From NCBI RefSeq assembly GCF_003688595.1, contig NZ_RCWT01000010.1, positions 248,001 through 312,000 of the forward strand: 64,000 nucleotides of DNA. Reading direction: 5' to 3'. Below the pieces are notes generated by a model. That model searched no databases. It had not been told where the DNA came from and saw only the letters and a program-made list of their open reading frames with translations. Positions 34,549 to 43,644 of the stretch are shown here, in pieces. The position numbers and the translations under genes are program-made. Source of the stretch: Sphingomonas sp. PP-F2F-G114-C0414. GTDB taxonomy: Bacteria > Pseudomonadota > Alphaproteobacteria > Sphingomonadales > Sphingomonadaceae. The number at the start of each line of letters is the position of its first letter. The stretch's first letter is position 1.

Positions 34549-35357
34549 CGAGGCACTGCGCATCGCTCGGCATGTACGATCATCCGGCGCAGCGGGCGGC
34601 GAACGATCGCTTGTGGGCGGCTATGGCGGGGATCCTGCGGTCGGAGGGCGTTGCCGACGTACCGAATACGCTTGATCGGTCGCGCGACATCCATGCGCTG
34701 TGGCGAGACCCTTCGCTTCTGTTCGGGCAGGCCTGCGGATACCCGCTGATCGCCGATTCGTCGCTGGCGCTCCGCGTGCTGGCGCTGCCGGTGTACGCTA
34801 CACCGGGTTGCGTCGGCGCGACCCATACGAGCGTGATCGTGGCGCGCGCCGATGATATCGGGACGTCACTCGACGGTTTCCGACAGCGCCGCGCGGCGAT
34901 CAACGATCGACGATCGAACACGGGGATGAACCTGTTGCGGGCGACGATCGCACCGGTCGCGGGCGAGGGGGCATTCTTCGCCAGCGTGATCGAAACGGGA
35001 TCGCACCGTGCGAGCATGATCGCGGTCGGCGCAGGCCAAGCGGATATCGCCGCGATCGATTGCGTGACCTATCCGGCGATCGAACGCTTCGAACCGGCAG
35101 TGACCGCGGCGTTGCGGATCGTCGCGCACAGCCCGGCGTCGCCGACGCTCCCGTTCGTGACCGCCGCTTCGACGAGTGCGGCTACCGTGACGGCGCTTAG
35201 GATGGCGCTAGATCGGGTCATGGTCGATTCCGATCTCGCCGAGGATCGCGCGCACCTGTTCCTGACCGGCGCGATAGCGGCGGACCGTGCCGCGCTCGCG
35301 CCGATCGCGGCACTCGAAGCCGCGGCGATCCGCGCCGGTTATGCCGAACTGCGATGA
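34545..35357 (+). CDS. PhnD-like phosphate/phosphonate-type substrate-binding protein, no signal peptide
   Basis: This 270-residue protein belongs to the PhnD/SsuA-like periplasmic binding fold. The family blocks ASLGMYDHPAQRAANDRLW, DPSLLFGQACGYPL, GCVGATHTSVIVARADD, RRSNTGMNLLRA and GQADIAAIDCVT fit standalone PhnD relatives. The likely start is TTG at 34545, overlapping the desaturase stop, because the family block begins before the first ATG at 34572. No signal peptide is present and no ABC permease or ATPase gene is nearby, so it may be a cytoplasmic binding protein or enzyme-like relative. It precedes the acetyltransferase gene by 15 bp. Confidence 0.77.
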   Translation: MTRHCASLGMYDHPAQRAANDRLWAAMAGILRSEGVADVPNTLDRSRDIHALWRDPSLLFGQACGYPLIADSSLALRVLALPVYATPGCVGATHTSVIVARADDIGTSLDGFRQRRAAINDRRSNTGMNLLRATIAPVAGEGAFFASVIETGSHRASMIAVGAGQADIAAIDCVTYPAIERFEPAVTAALRIVAHSPASPTLPFVTAASTSAATVTALRMALDRVMVDSDLAEDRAHLFLTGAIAADRAALAPIAALEAAAIRAGYAELR

Positions 35358-35372
35358 CATGAGGATCCGATC

Positions 35373-36320
35373 ATGATGCACGTACCCGACACCCTCGATC
35401 TCGCATCGACGATCGCCGAACTGCGCGCGGCGCGCACGGCGTGGCGTCACGATGCGGATGGCCGCCATACGGTCGCGCGATTTCCGTCGCGCGATGCGGT
35501 CTCGGCGGCGATGGACGATCTGGTCGCGGCGCTGTTCCCCGGGCGGCTCGGCGCGTTCGCCGGCCCGGCGGACCTCGAGGATGCGTTCGTCGAGGCGCGG
35601 CTTCGGGCGGCGCTAACGGAATTCCGGCGGCAGATCGAACGCGAGTTCGGCTATTGGCAGGAAGAGGCGGTGCTGGCGTTCGATGCGAGCCAGGCGGCGA
35701 TGATCGTCGATCTCTTCGCCGCCGAGCTGGGACCAATCCGCGAGCTGGTCGACGATGACGTCCGCGCGGCGTTCCTCGGCGACCCTGCGGCCCGCAGCGC
35801 CGATGAGATCCTGGTCTGCTATCCCGGCATCACCGCGATCCTGTACCACCGGATCGCGCACGCGCTGTATGGTCTCGGCGCACCGATCGTAGCGCGGATC
35901 GTGTCCGAACTGGCGAACGGCCGCACCGGGATCGATATCCATCCGGGGGCGACGATCGGCCGGCGCTTCTTCATCGATCACGGCACCGGCGTCGTGATCG
36001 GCGAGACCGCGATCATCGGCGACCGCGTGCAGCTCTATCAGCATGTGACGCTCGGCGCGCGCAGCCCGCTCGGCGTCACCGATGTCTCGCCGCGCGAACG
36101 CCTTGCCCGCCATCCGATCGTCGAGGACGACGTGGTGATCTATGCGGGGGCGACGATTCTGGGGCGCGTGACGATCGGGCAGGGCGCGACGATCGGCGGC
36201 AATGTCTGGCTACTGGAGGACGTCCCCGCGGGCAGCGTCGTCGCGCAGCCCACCGCGGTGATCCTGGCGGGCGAGGCCGCGGACCATCTGCACGAGACGC
36301 TGCGGGGGCGCACCGCATGA
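35373..36320 (+). CDS. epsC: Serine O-acetyltransferase, EpsC/CysE type
   Basis: This 315-residue enzyme transfers acetyl from acetyl-CoA to serine, giving O-acetylserine for cysteine synthesis. The N-terminal half (to about 180) is helical. The C-terminal half is a left-handed beta-helix of hexapeptide repeats, with the catalytic block IDIHPGATIGRRFFIDHGTG then VVIGETAIIGDRVQLYQHVT and IGGNVWLLEDVPAGS. ATGATG at 35373/35376 offers two starts; GAGGATC lies before them. It sits third in a desaturase-phnD-epsC-amidotransferase-TBDR operon, far from normal cys genes, which suggests a special use of O-acetylserine or control linked to sulfur supply. Confidence 0.88.
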   Translation: MMHVPDTLDLASTIAELRAARTAWRHDADGRHTVARFPSRDAVSAAMDDLVAALFPGRLGAFAGPADLEDAFVEARLRAALTEFRRQIEREFGYWQEEAVLAFDASQAAMIVDLFAAELGPIRELVDDDVRAAFLGDPAARSADEILVCYPGITAILYHRIAHALYGLGAPIVARIVSELANGRTGIDIHPGATIGRRFFIDHGTGVVIGETAIIGDRVQLYQHVTLGARSPLGVTDVSPRERLARHPIVEDDVVIYAGATILGRVTIGQGATIGGNVWLLEDVPAGSVVAQPTAVILAGEAADHLHETLRGRTA

Positions 36321-37087
36321 GGCGGTTCGCCTGTTGCCGCGAGATCGATGGTCCGCCGAAACCGGTGATCGGCGTGTTGTGCTGCAACGAGATCGCCAAT
36401 CGACCGATCCAGGCGGTCGCCACGCGCTTTGTCGAGCCGCTGGTGCGCTATGCGGGTGCCACTGTCTTGCTGGTGCCCGCGGTGGCGGATGCAATGGATA
36501 CGCGGTCGCTTGCCGGGCGGCTCGACGGGCTGTTGCTGACGGGATCGCGGTCGAACGTGGCTGGTGGGCGCTACGGCAACACGGATGCGTCCGACGACGC
36601 TCTCGATCTTGACCGCGATGCCGTTGCGCTGGACTTGGCAGGGCGGATGATCGAGGCGGGTCGGCCGGTGTTCGGGATCTGTCGGGGCCTGCAGGAACTG
36701 AACGTGCTGTTCGGGGGTACGCTGACCGATACGCTCGACGAGGGGCATCATCGGTCGACCGACGACGCCACCGCGTATGAAACGCTGTTCGATCACGTGC
36801 ACGACGTCGCGCTCAGCGCTGGCGGGGTGTTAGCCTCTGCGATCGCGCAACCGAGCATCTCGGTCACGTCGGTGCATCGCCAAGGCATCGATCGGCTGGG
36901 CGAGGGCCTGACCGTCGAGGCGCATGCGGTATCCGACGGGCTGGTCGAGGCGTTCTCCGCGCGACCGTGCGGGGGGGATGTGCTGGGGGTGCAATGGCAT
37001 CCGGAGTGGGACGTTGCGGCCAGTGCATCCGGTCAGGCGTTCTTTACATTTATCGGACAGGCGCTTGGCGCCTATCGGGGCGGCTGA
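36317..37087 (+). CDS. Class I glutamine amidotransferase-like hydrolase (C26, PuuD-like)
   Basis: This 256-residue cytosolic hydrolase is of the gamma-glutamyl-GABA hydrolase (PuuD) family. The nucleophile Cys lies in VFGICRGLQELNVLFGG near residue 118. The His-Glu pair lies in GVQWHPEWD near 237. An oxyanion-type LLLTGSRSNV segment precedes them. Such enzymes cleave gamma-glutamyl bonds. The start overlaps the epsC stop by 4 nt (ATGA). In this operon the target may be a gamma-glutamyl amide or peptide taken up by the neighbouring receptors; that is inference. Confidence 0.85.
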   Translation: MRRFACCREIDGPPKPVIGVLCCNEIANRPIQAVATRFVEPLVRYAGATVLLVPAVADAMDTRSLAGRLDGLLLTGSRSNVAGGRYGNTDASDDALDLDRDAVALDLAGRMIEAGRPVFGICRGLQELNVLFGGTLTDTLDEGHHRSTDDATAYETLFDHVHDVALSAGGVLASAIAQPSISVTSVHRQGIDRLGEGLTVEAHAVSDGLVEAFSARPCGGDVLGVQWHPEWDVAASASGQAFFTFIGQALGAYRGG

Positions 37088-37142
37088 GTGCATAACACGC
37101 ATCGAGATCGTCGCAGAACGATCGTTTAACAGGGACATTGTC

Positions 37143-39575
37143 ATGACTGCTTATCGTATGGCGCTGGCGCTCACCGCCTCGGCCTTCGCCTTCACCACCG
37201 CGTACCCTGCGTTTGCGCAGGATGCGCCGCCGCCGGCCGCCACCGACCAAGCCGCCGCGGCGCTGCCCGATACGCAGGACGACATCATCGTCACCGGAAC
37301 GCGCGCGGTCGGCCGGTCGCGGCTTGATAGCGCGTCGCCGGTCGACGTGCTGAGTTCGGCGGCGCTCCAGCGGCAGGGGACGACCGAGCTCGGTGCGGCG
37401 CTGTCGGCGATCGCGCCGTCGATCGACTTTCCGCGGCCCTCCGCGGTCGACGGCACCGACGCGATCCGTCCCGCGACCCTGCGCGGCTTGTCGCCCGACC
37501 AGACGCTGGTGCTGATCAACGGCGTGCGCGGGCATACCGCGGCACTGCTCAACGTCGGCGGCTCGGTCGGGCGTGGCTCTGCCGCGGTCGACCTCAACAC
37601 GATCCCGACCGTCGCGCTCGACAGGATCGAAGTGCTGCGCGACGGCGCATCGGCGCAATATGGCTCCGACGCGATCGCCGGCGTCGTCAACCTGCGGCTG
37701 CGCGAGGCACGCTCGGGCGGCGGCGCGACGGTCAATTACGGGTTCTACAACACCGATATCGATACCGCGCGCGGCAGCCGCCCCACGAACGGCGAGCATG
37801 CCGTCACGGTATCGGGCTGGCAGGGCATCGGCTTTGGCGAGGACGGGTTCCTGACCGTGTCGGGCGAGTATCTCGATCGTCAGGCGACCAACCGCGCGGA
37901 CTTCGACCCCCGCATCACGCCGACCCGCGTCACCGGCCGGTTCGGCGATCCGCAGGTCGAACAATACAGCATCTTCGCCAATGCCGGCACGACGCTGACC
38001 GGCACGTGGAAGCTGTATGGCTGGCTCGGCTATCAGGATCGCGACACGCGCAGCGCCGCCTTCCCGCGGCTCGACAGCGCGACCACCCAGCTGGCCGGGT
38101 ATACCGGCGGGTTCCTGCCGCTGATCAACACCAAGTCGCGCGATCTCAATTCGGCGGTCGGGATCAAGGGCGAGGTCGCCGACTGGAACGTCGATCTGAA
38201 CGTCAGTTATGGCCGCAACAAGATCGGCTTTCGCACGCTCAATTCCGCCAACTACGCATATGGTGCGGCAACGCCCAAGGACTTCTCCGATGGCGCGTTG
38301 GTCTACGACCAGCTCGTCGCCGGGCTCGACGTCAGCCGCAAGCTCGACGTGTTGCAGGGCCTGAACGTCGCGTTCGGTGTCGAAGGACGCCGCGAGGGGT
38401 TCGAGATCCAGGCGGGCGAACTCGCCTCCTATGGCTATCCGACCAGCGGCGCGGTCGCGGGCGCCTCGCCGGGCGCGCAGGGGTTCGGCGGCTTCGCGCC
38501 CGCCAACGAAGTCGATCGCCATCGTCGCAACGGCAGCGTCTACCTCGATCTCGAGGCGCAGGTGACCGACAAGCTGCTAATCGGACTGGCGGGGCGCGGC
38601 GAGGATTATTCCGACTTCGGCAAGACCGGCACCGGCAAGATCTCCGCGCGCTATGATGTCGCACCGTGGTTCGCGTTGCGCGGTACCGCCTCGACCGGGT
38701 TCCGCGCACCCGCGCTCCAGCAGCAATATTTCACCTCGATCGCTACGGTCATCCAGAACGGGGTGCCGATCCAGACCGGCACCTTCCCGTCGGTCAGCCC
38801 CGTCGCGACGCGGCTGGGCGGCCTGCCGCTCGAACCCGAGAAGTCGACCAATCTGTCGTTCGGCACGGTGGTGCGGTTCGGTCGGTTCGACCTGACCGTC
38901 GATGCGTACCGGATCCACATCCGCAACCAGATCGGCCTGTCGGAGAACATCACGACATCGACCAGCCAGTCGGCTGCGGTCAACGCGCAGATCGCCAGCC
39001 TGCTCGCCGGATCGGGTGCGACCGCGGCGCGGTTCTTCATCAACGGCCTCGCCTCGACTACCAAGGGTATCGACGCGGTCGCGCATTACCGGATGCCGAC
39101 CGATGCGGCCGGGACCTTCGACCTGACGATCGCGGGCAACATCAACGACAGCGACGTGACGCGCGTGCCGACCTCGACCTCGACGCTGAACCCAGCGCCG
39201 ACGCTGTTCGCGCGCAGCCGCATCCTGACGCTGGAGGACGGTACGCCGGGCGCGAAGGTGACAGGATCGGTCGACTGGTCGCTCGATCGGCTCGGGGCGC
39301 TGGCGCGCGTGACCTACTATGGCGACGTCAACCAGCCGGGCACCACGCCTGCTGCCGACGTCCATAGCGGCAAGCACGTCATCACCGATGTCGAGCTGCG
39401 CTATCAGGCGACCAAGGGCGCGCAGCTTGGACTGGGGGTAAGCAACCTGTTCGACGTGTATCCCGATGCGACGATCCCGGCGAACAACACCACCGGCGTG
39501 ATCGGCTTCCCGTATTACTCGCCTTTCGGGTTCAACGGGCGGTACCTCTACGCGCGGGCCGGGCTTAGCTGGTAG
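37143..39575 (+). CDS. TonB-dependent receptor (810 aa), fifth gene of the desaturase-epsC operon
   Basis: AGGGA precedes the ATG at 37143; upstream in-frame sequence lies inside the amidotransferase gene and is not coding for this protein. The signal peptide (MTAYRMALALTASAFAFTTA, cut near AFAQ) leads to DDIIVTGTRAVGRSRLDSASPVDVLS, the plug blocks TLRGLSPDQTLVLINGVRGH and LDRIEVLRDGASAQYGSDAI, and AGVVNLRLREA. The C-terminus is ARAGLSW. The SASPVDV and GSDAIAGV blocks are shared with the receptor at 40598, its closest relative in the window. It is 55 bp after the amidotransferase and likely on the same transcript. Confidence 0.94.
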   Translation: MTAYRMALALTASAFAFTTAYPAFAQDAPPPAATDQAAAALPDTQDDIIVTGTRAVGRSRLDSASPVDVLSSAALQRQGTTELGAALSAIAPSIDFPRPSAVDGTDAIRPATLRGLSPDQTLVLINGVRGHTAALLNVGGSVGRGSAAVDLNTIPTVALDRIEVLRDGASAQYGSDAIAGVVNLRLREARSGGGATVNYGFYNTDIDTARGSRPTNGEHAVTVSGWQGIGFGEDGFLTVSGEYLDRQATNRADFDPRITPTRVTGRFGDPQVEQYSIFANAGTTLTGTWKLYGWLGYQDRDTRSAAFPRLDSATTQLAGYTGGFLPLINTKSRDLNSAVGIKGEVADWNVDLNVSYGRNKIGFRTLNSANYAYGAATPKDFSDGALVYDQLVAGLDVSRKLDVLQGLNVAFGVEGRREGFEIQAGELASYGYPTSGAVAGASPGAQGFGGFAPANEVDRHRRNGSVYLDLEAQVTDKLLIGLAGRGEDYSDFGKTGTGKISARYDVAPWFALRGTASTGFRAPALQQQYFTSIATVIQNGVPIQTGTFPSVSPVATRLGGLPLEPEKSTNLSFGTVVRFGRFDLTVDAYRIHIRNQIGLSENITTSTSQSAAVNAQIASLLAGSGATAARFFINGLASTTKGIDAVAHYRMPTDAAGTFDLTIAGNINDSDVTRVPTSTSTLNPAPTLFARSRILTLEDGTPGAKVTGSVDWSLDRLGALARVTYYGDVNQPGTTPAADVHSGKHVITDVELRYQATKGAQLGLGVSNLFDVYPDATIPANNTTGVIGFPYYSPFGFNGRYLYARAGLSW

Positions 39576-39637
39576 GGTCGGGTTGAGGGTTGATCGACTC
39601 CTCTGACGAGGATCGACCTTGGCTTGCTGAAGACTTT

Positions 39638-39749
39638 TCTCCCCTCCCTGGAAGGGAGGGGGCGGGGGTGGGTCGGGTTCCGTATCATGGAACGTCGGCG
39701 ACACGAGCGGGCCTACCCACCCCCAACCCCTCCCTTTCAGGGAGGGGGG
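39638..39749. repeat. Long imperfect inverted repeat between convergent genes
   Basis: The left arm (39638-39673) runs TCCCCTCCCTGGAAGGGAGG then GGGCGGGGGTGGGT. The right arm (39714-39749) runs ACCCACCCCCAACCCC then TCCCTTTCAGGGAGG. The arms are about 34 bp and match with two or three mismatches; each arm also contains its own small palindrome. It lies between the TBDR stop (39575) and the nitroreductase stop (39796). It looks like a dispersed intergenic repeat of sphingomonads and may work as a two-way terminator. Confidence 0.7.
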
Positions 39750-39795
39750 AAGATTAGTTCTTCCTAGGAACGACCGCGTAAATGCACCTACGCCG

Positions 39796-40473
39796 CTAAT
39801 CATCGAAGCCGACGAACATTGCGGCCTCGGCGACCGGGCGCCGCTCGGACACGACGGCGTTGGCGGGGAAATCCTCGTCAGGCCAACCGAGCGCGATGCT
39901 TTTCATGATGACCTGATCATCGGGGATCCGGGCGTGTTCGCGAACGACGGGGGACTGCATGATCCCCTGGCTATTGATGACCGTCCCGAGCCCGCGCGAC
40001 CAGGCCGCGTTGACGAGCGCAGTGGCTACCGCGCCGCAATCGAACGCGGTGTCGTCGCTGCCTGCGACGGCGCGATCATAGGTGATGATGACGCAGACGG
40101 GTGCGTCGAACTGGCGGAAGCCGCGCATCACCCAGTCCTGGCGGGCGTCCTTATCGTCCCGAGCGATGCCCATCGCTGAGAAGAGCTGTCTGGCCACGCC
40201 GACCTGCCGCTCGCGGTGCGCGCCAGCAAAGGCCTCGCCGGTTCGAAACTCGCGCGACTGCGGGATGCCGGCCGCCATCCGCTGCGTGTTGCCCGAGCGG
40301 ATCGCGTCGAGCGCGGCGCCGCCGACGACGTGAAAATGATAGGGCTGGGTGTTCATCGACGACGGTGCGCGCATCGCCAGCGTGAGGACATCCTCGATCA
40401 GCGCGCGCGGCACCGGCTTGGGCAGATAGCCGCGAATGCTGCGCCGGCCGAGGATCACGTCGTCATAGTGCAT
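39796..40473 (-). CDS. Nitroreductase family FMN oxidoreductase
   Basis: This 225-residue flavoprotein shows the family opening HYDDVILGRRSIRGYLPKPVP and the FMN/substrate segment MRAPSSMNTQPYHFHVVGG. Later blocks are WVMRGFRQFDAPVCVIITYD, AWSRGLGTVINSQG and SIALGWPDEDFPAN. ATG 40473 is chosen over an in-frame GTG five codons upstream because the family N-terminus begins there. It is soluble and probably uses NAD(P)H. It lies between two related TBDRs, convergent to one and co-oriented with the other (124-bp gap upstream to the receptor at 40598-43255), so it may belong to the same uptake pathway. Confidence 0.88.
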   Translation of the reverse strand: MHYDDVILGRRSIRGYLPKPVPRALIEDVLTLAMRAPSSMNTQPYHFHVVGGAALDAIRSGNTQRMAAGIPQSREFRTGEAFAGAHRERQVGVARQLFSAMGIARDDKDARQDWVMRGFRQFDAPVCVIITYDRAVAGSDDTAFDCGAVATALVNAAWSRGLGTVINSQGIMQSPVVREHARIPDDQVIMKSIALGWPDEDFPANAVVSERRPVAEAAMFVGFDD

Positions 40474-40597
40474 GCAGGGCCCCGTCACAGTGATTGTCCG
40501 TACTGGATACAGACTTCTCCGGTGACGAAAACCCTGGCGATCGCTCTGGTATGGACGATCCGCGAGGGTCGGGGACGCCGAAGCGCCCCCGACGATC

Positions 40598-43255
40598 TCA
40601 GTATTTCACGCGGAGACGGGCGTAATAGAGGCCACCGTTGAAGCCGAACGGTCCACCGTTACGCGCATAGACCTGGCCGTCGGAGGATCCTCCGGTCAGC
40701 GGGTAGATCGGCGTGGACTTCGAGGTCAGCTTATCGGGACGTTCGTCGAGCAGGTTCTGCGCGCCGAGCGTCAGCGTGTAGTTCTTGGCGAAGGTATAGC
40801 TGACGTCGAGATCGGTGGTGAACTTGCCGCCGAAACGCTGCGCCACGGGGTTGGAGGTCGATACGTAATCCTGCGCGCTCAGCCACCAGCTGTAATAGTT
40901 CTCGCGCACGTTGATGCTGACGCCGTCGAGCGACCAGTTGGTGGTGAAGACCACGCGGTGGTTCGGCGCCAGATGCTCGGCGTCGAGGATCTGGTTCGGC
41001 CCGATGACCTGCGGATCGTATTTGGTGACGGTGCTCTTGTTGTAGTTGTAGGCGAGCGTCAGGTTGACCGCCGCTTCGTCGAGCGTCGTGCGGTAGGTGC
41101 CGACCACATCGACACCGCGCGTGCGCGTATTGAAGCCGTTGGTGAAGTAGTTGACCTGCCCGTTGACGCCGACCGCCAGCAATGCCGGCTGGGCGGCGAG
41201 ATCGGCGGCCGAAACGATGAAGTTCTGCGTGATGCCGATCCGGTTGCGCACGCTGATACTGTAGCCGTCGACGGTCAGAGTCAGGTTCTTCACCGGATTG
41301 AGGATGAAGCCGATGCCGTAGTTGGTCGACTTCTCGGGCTTGAGCGCATCGGCCCCGAAATATTGCGCGATCGCGGTGCTGACCGGGTAGGTGCCACTCT
41401 GGACGGCATTGCCGCCGACAAACGCGGTGGTGATGATCGCGTTGTTCGACTGGCCCGGTGACGGTGCGTGGAACCCGGTACCGACCGTGCCGCGCAGCGA
41501 GAACGCGTCGGCGAACTTGTAGATCGCGTTGAACTTGCCGACCACCGCGCCCCCGAACGAGTCGTAATGTTCGTAGCGTCCGGCCGCGCCGACGCTGAGC
41601 GCGGTGGTCAGATCGGTCTCGACGTTGAGGTAGGCGCCATAGCTCTTCTGGCTGTAACGGCCGGCGGCTTCGGGGCTCGTCCCGGCATAGCCGCTGGCGC
41701 CGACGCCTTGCGCGCTGGTCGTTCCGGAAAAGCTGTAAACGCCGGGTGCGGTCTGCGTGTAGAGTTGCTGCGCGACCGAATAGGGGCCGGCGGCGTAGGA
41801 TTGCAAATCGCCGACGGTCTGTTCGTAGGTTTCCTTGCGGAATTCGGCGCCGCCCGCGATCGTCAGCGGGCTCGGCAACCCGACTTCCAACGGGTAGCTG
41901 AGATCGAGGTTGGCGTCGGCCTCTTCCTGGATCAGCTCGCCGAACGTGAAGCTCGTCTGCGTCTGCGGGCCGTAGGAGGCGTTGAGCGAGTCGTACATCG
42001 ACAGCGTCAGCGTGTTGCGGCTGAGCGAGCCTGACAGGTCGTATTTCAGGCCACCCGCGATTTCGCCCTTGTAGCCGAGCGTCCCGTAAAGCTCCTTGGT
42101 CACGCCGACGAAGCGCGGCGTGAAGCCCGCCGGGTAGAGTGAGCTGTAGCGGAACGTGTTGCCGTCGCGGACGAAGCCGCCGGCTGGGCAGGTCGCGCTG
42201 CCGGTCGGGCAGGCGGTCAGGAAGAAGGTGTTGTTGAACAGCGCGTTGGCGCTCTGCGTGCGGGTAACCCCATCGGTGTCGACTGCGGTGCTGGTCACCG
42301 AGGCGCGATAGTTGAAGCTCTGGTCGGCCTTGCTGCGCGCGAAGTTGCCGAAGAAATAGAGCTTGCTGTCGCTCGTGACGTCGATCGCGGAATTGACGAC
42401 GAATTTATAGCCATGCGACGGCGACGAACCCCAGATCTGCGCGGGGAGCGGGTAATTGGGAAGCTGCGACGCGGAGCCCGGATTGTTGATTGCATAGTTG
42501 GCGGCGGAGGGTCGCTGCGCACCGCGGCTGGTCTGACCGTCGTCGTTATACTCGCCGGTGACGTTGATGAACCCGAGCGTCCCTAGCGCGACGCCGGCAT
42601 TCGCGGCGATCTGATAGCTCTTGCCGTCGCCGGCATAATATTCGCCGTAGCGCGCGACCATTTCGAGTCCCGACACTTCCTTCAGGCCGTAGTTCAACAC
42701 GCCCGCGATCGCATCCGAGCCATATTGCGCGGTGGCGCCTTCGCGCAGGATCTGGAGGCTGCCGATCGCGAGCGAGGGGATCGCCGAGATGTCGGCGCCC
42801 TGCGAGCCGCGGCCGAGCCCGGTATCGCTGCCGCCATAGACCTGGACGAGTGCGGAGCGATTGTAGCGCTTGCCGTTGATCATCACGAGCACCTGATCGG
42901 CGGGCAGGCCGCGGAGAGACGGCGAACGGACGAAGGTCGAAGCGTCGGATATCGAGTTCTGGCCGACGTAGAAGGACGGTACGATGCTCTTCAACGTGTC
43001 GAGCATGTTGGCTGAGGGCTGCGCGGCCAGTTCGGCCGAACTGATGACGTCGACCGGTGATGCCGAGTCCGCTAATGTTCGATCGGTACGGCGGGTGCCG
43101 AGAATGACGATATCGCTACCGGCTTCTTGTGGCGCAGTCTCGATTACTGATGCTGTCTGGGCAGATGCTTCGGGATTGGTCTGCGCGGCCGCCGCGGCAG
43201 TTCCTGAGAGGAATGCCGCCGCCAACGCCAAAGTCGAACTCGTATAGTTGATCAT
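40598..43255 (-). CDS. TonB-dependent receptor (885 aa)
   Basis: The ATG at 43255 follows AAAGGGG. The signal peptide (MINYTSSTLALAAAFLSGTA) precedes SDIVILGTRRTDRTLADSASPVDVIS. The plug continues with SLRGLPADQVLVMINGKRYN and LQILREGATAQYGSDAIAGVL. The barrel ends YYARLRVKY. It is related to the receptor at 37143 (shared SASPVDV and YGSDAIAGV, and PFGFNG near the C-terminus). Two adjacent Cys (TACPTGSATCPAGG) in a loop may form a disulfide. Downstream lies a co-oriented nitroreductase. The ligand is unknown. The 467-bp upstream gap is shared with the divergent sugar transporter. Confidence 0.93.
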   Translation of the reverse strand: MINYTSSTLALAAAFLSGTAAAAAQTNPEASAQTASVIETAPQEAGSDIVILGTRRTDRTLADSASPVDVISSAELAAQPSANMLDTLKSIVPSFYVGQNSISDASTFVRSPSLRGLPADQVLVMINGKRYNRSALVQVYGGSDTGLGRGSQGADISAIPSLAIGSLQILREGATAQYGSDAIAGVLNYGLKEVSGLEMVARYGEYYAGDGKSYQIAANAGVALGTLGFINVTGEYNDDGQTSRGAQRPSAANYAINNPGSASQLPNYPLPAQIWGSSPSHGYKFVVNSAIDVTSDSKLYFFGNFARSKADQSFNYRASVTSTAVDTDGVTRTQSANALFNNTFFLTACPTGSATCPAGGFVRDGNTFRYSSLYPAGFTPRFVGVTKELYGTLGYKGEIAGGLKYDLSGSLSRNTLTLSMYDSLNASYGPQTQTSFTFGELIQEEADANLDLSYPLEVGLPSPLTIAGGAEFRKETYEQTVGDLQSYAAGPYSVAQQLYTQTAPGVYSFSGTTSAQGVGASGYAGTSPEAAGRYSQKSYGAYLNVETDLTTALSVGAAGRYEHYDSFGGAVVGKFNAIYKFADAFSLRGTVGTGFHAPSPGQSNNAIITTAFVGGNAVQSGTYPVSTAIAQYFGADALKPEKSTNYGIGFILNPVKNLTLTVDGYSISVRNRIGITQNFIVSAADLAAQPALLAVGVNGQVNYFTNGFNTRTRGVDVVGTYRTTLDEAAVNLTLAYNYNKSTVTKYDPQVIGPNQILDAEHLAPNHRVVFTTNWSLDGVSINVRENYYSWWLSAQDYVSTSNPVAQRFGGKFTTDLDVSYTFAKNYTLTLGAQNLLDERPDKLTSKSTPIYPLTGGSSDGQVYARNGGPFGFNGGLYYARLRVKY

Positions 43256-43529
43256 CCTAGGCCCCTTTCAAAGTGAGACTCTCAGGATCCTTCCCCTAAA
43301 CTCGCGTATCGGGCCGTCTTTTGAAGACGTGTTTACGAGACGCGCTATTATCGGTGCGATGATCGACGGCGATGTTGGGTGAGCTGCTTCACATTACGTG
43401 TCGGTGATTCCTGTATATCTGATTTCGACGCACCATCCCGCGCCGATCCATCGGCGAATCTTGACGATGCTTGTCACTCCCCGCCGACAAGTCGCCACAT
43501 CGTTCGCGCTCTGGCAATGCAAAATTTCA

Positions 43530-43546
43530 AAAACTGAAACAGTTTT
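43530..43546. promoter_or_regulatory. Palindrome AAAACTG-AAA-CAGTTTT
   Basis: A perfect 7-bp inverted repeat with a 3-bp spacer lies in the AT-rich part of the divergent region. It differs from the CAATCGATTG sites and could be a second operator, perhaps for the TBDR starting at 43255, or part of a promoter. Confidence 0.4.
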
Positions 43547-43634
43547 GTCGTTTTGTTGTAAAATTGCCGCAATCGATTTGACCAGGCCACGCGGGCGCAA
43601 TTCGGTCGATGGGGCGCAATCTGTGCAGCCATTG

Positions 43635-43644
43635 CAATCGATTG
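43635..43644. promoter_or_regulatory. CAATCGATTG operator upstream of sugar MFS gene
   Basis: The extended site is TTGCAATCGATTGTTG, a near-palindrome of LacI/PurR type. It lies 79 bp before the MFS start. An imperfect copy, CAATCGATTT, is at 43570-43579. The same core is found twice beside lacI, at 49431 and 49455, indicating one regulon. Confidence 0.75.
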
